From the NCBI GenBank assembly GCA_035712365.1, contig DASTAW010000020.1, positions 91,544 to 155,543 of the forward strand: a stretch of 64,000 nt of DNA. Direction: 5' to 3'. The DNA is from Terriglobia bacterium. GTDB lineage: Bacteria; Acidobacteriota; Terriglobia; UBA7540. The notes under the pieces were generated by a model. It was not told where the DNA came from. It saw nothing but the letters and a program-made list of their open reading frames with translations, and searched no databases. Positions within the stretch are counted from its first letter, which is position 1. Each line of letters begins with the position of its first letter. Positions 63,229 to 64,000 of the stretch are shown in pieces. The position numbers and the translations under genes were made by a program.

Positions 63229-63428
63229 GCGCTGAATTGTAACACGTTGATGAACTTCAAAAAGCTGAATGTCTCGACCACCACAGCGCAGGGTTCGGCG
63301 AACACAAACTCCTGGCGCTCGGAACCATGAGTTGCCGCGCGAAAGAATCGCAGGGGGAAGAATAAGTCGTTACAGGCAGCCGCGAACCGGTGCACGCAAC
63401 GTCGGGCTCGTTTTTTGACCCTTATTTG
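63229..63428. other. intergenic region upstream of ruvC
   Basis: 200 bases with no recognisable gene; probably the ruvC promoter and leader. It leads into the repeat tract to the right, and from there to 63830 no gene is recognised either. Confidence 0.45.
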
Positions 63429-63598
63429 TTTTCAATAACATGGCCCGCTTTGTTTTCCGGTTCGTTCCGGTTCGTTTTTTTCACAGCTACGTGTTTTCAA
63501 TAACTTCTCCGCTTTGTTTTAGGTTCGTTTCCGGTTCGTTTTTTGGCAATTTCCCTTTGTTTCCAACAACCTCTCCGGTTCGTTTTTCAAAAAACGTG
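63429..63598. repeat. degenerate 65-bp tandem repeat, about 2.6 copies
   Basis: Units begin TTTTCAATAAC (63429, 63494) and TTTCCAACAAC (63560), each followed by CTCCGCTTTGTTTT-like text and one or two CCGGTTCGTTTTTT motifs. The unit length is 65-66 bp. A short palindrome (CGTTTTT-CA-AAAAACG, 63581-63596) closes the last copy. It is non-coding, T-rich on the plus strand, between ruvC and an insertion sequence. Confidence 0.7.
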
Positions 63599-63829
63599 AT
63601 TTTTGTCCCATTTGCCTCAAAACCAGCGCGAAAAATGGCTTTTTGAGGACTACAAAAATTCGCTCGTTACCGACACGCATTCATCACCCGCCACTGCGAA
63701 AACCACCGGGCCAACCATGGATCGTGCGCTACAAACACCGCGTTTCATTCCCTGATCCTGCGCCTAAACCTTCGCTGTTGAACAAGGCTACCATAGCTAG
63801 CCTACTAAGTCAAGCAAAATCGGCGGGAG

Positions 63830-64000
63830 TGTCGCTGCAAAGTGAGAAGTTCCGGTATGAGCAAAGTAGAAAGTTCCGCTTTAGGTGGTAGAAGCTTGGG
63901 GGATGAGAAAAGAGGAACTGAGGTTGAGTCAGCGGGACCGGGACCGGTTAGTGGTGTTAGAAGGGATCGAGCGAGGGCATTGGAGCCAGCGGGAAGGAGC
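63830..64000 (+). mobile_element. left end of an ISNCY-like insertion sequence (truncated by window)
   Basis: A terminal segment starting near TGTCGCTGC (63830) with two direct repeats of about 20 bp (63837-63856 and 63861-63880, GCAAAGTGAGAAGTTCC and GCAAAGTAGAAAGTTCC), then a transposase start codon. This arrangement of short repeats before the reading frame is typical of ISNCY-group elements. The right end lies outside the window; exact left boundary and target duplication are not determinable. Confidence 0.55.
63903..64000 (+). CDS. transposase N-terminus, partial
   Basis: ATG at 63903 opens a frame through the window edge. The visible 32 residues (RKEELRLSQRDRDRLVVLEG, then IERGHWSQREG) match the helix-turn-helix start of ISNCY-type transposases, which read like a DNA-binding module before the DDE core. 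GGGG lies immediately before the start. The catalytic part is not visible. Confidence 0.6.
   Translation, partial: MRKEELRLSQRDRDRLVVLEGIERGHWSQREG

Noticed and set aside
63429..63598. CRISPR-like array
   Set aside because: Repeats are 65 bp, degenerate and contiguous without unique spacers, and no cas genes are present.

Overview
The window looks like a chromosomal stretch of an Acidobacteriota genome, probably a soil or metagenome-derived member. Pointers are a 1,255-residue Oar-type TonB-dependent receptor with an N-terminal carboxypeptidase-regulatory domain, many secreted TPR proteins, several Tat-signal oxidoreductases and hydrolases, a PadR regulator coupled to the prefix domain of the acidobacterial duplicated permeases, and dispersed palindromic elements. 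Assignment below phylum is not possible from the sequence alone.

Layout. 0.3-3.2 kb: sugar-nucleotide genes (nucleotidyltransferase, HAD phosphatase, UDP-glucose dehydrogenase). 3.5-6.8 kb: a polyprenyl operon made of a UbiA prenyltransferase, an HpnA-like epimerase and a fusion of a phytol-kinase-like domain with a DUF92 (VTE6-like) domain. 7-9 kb: recQ. 9.3-13.3 kb: a PadR/S41-peptidase pair, small secreted proteins and a decayed TonB-type energy transducer. 13.6-15.7 kb: an ECF41-type sigma factor divergent from an AhpD-like gene, with a textbook ECF41 promoter between them, followed by a cupin gene. 15.9-20.3 kb: three consecutive Tat-exported carbohydrate proteins. 20.5-27.1 kb: coaD, an aminotransferase, GDP-mannose synthesis (manA-manC-manB) and an M48 protease. 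27.2-34.9 kb: housekeeping genes (nusB, crotonase, lepA, CPBP protease, adenosine-specific kinase, xseA, ROK kinase). 35.5-49.7 kb: a coiled-coil protein, then a block of TonB receptor, TPR proteins, M19 dipeptidase and two Tat-signal FAD proteins.

49.9-56.7 kb holds the most striking pair: a complete selenocysteine tRNA (selC, UCA anticodon, long variable arm) and, 6 kb on, a PrxQ/BCP peroxiredoxin whose peroxidatic cysteine is encoded by an in-frame TGA followed by a bacterial SECIS-like hairpin. The gene is split in a standard translation but intact if TGA is read as Sec. Between them lie a ChlI-like ATPase/VWA pair, gatB and a TPR protein.

56.7-63.2 kb on the minus strand runs ruvC-ruvA-ruvB-folK-deoxynucleoside kinase-panB-panC. 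PanC carries an extra C-terminal domain of about 200 residues resembling a 4Fe-4S uracil-DNA glycosylase. The right edge has degenerate tandem repeats and the left end of an insertion sequence whose transposase runs off the window.

A short (117-129 bp) palindromic element with terminal inverted repeats occurs three times in intergenic DNA, two copies being flanked by TA dinucleotides. It resembles a MITE mobilised by an IS630/Tc1-like transposase. Two genes (the phosphohexomutase manB and ruvA) appear to start at CTG behind good ribosome-binding sites.
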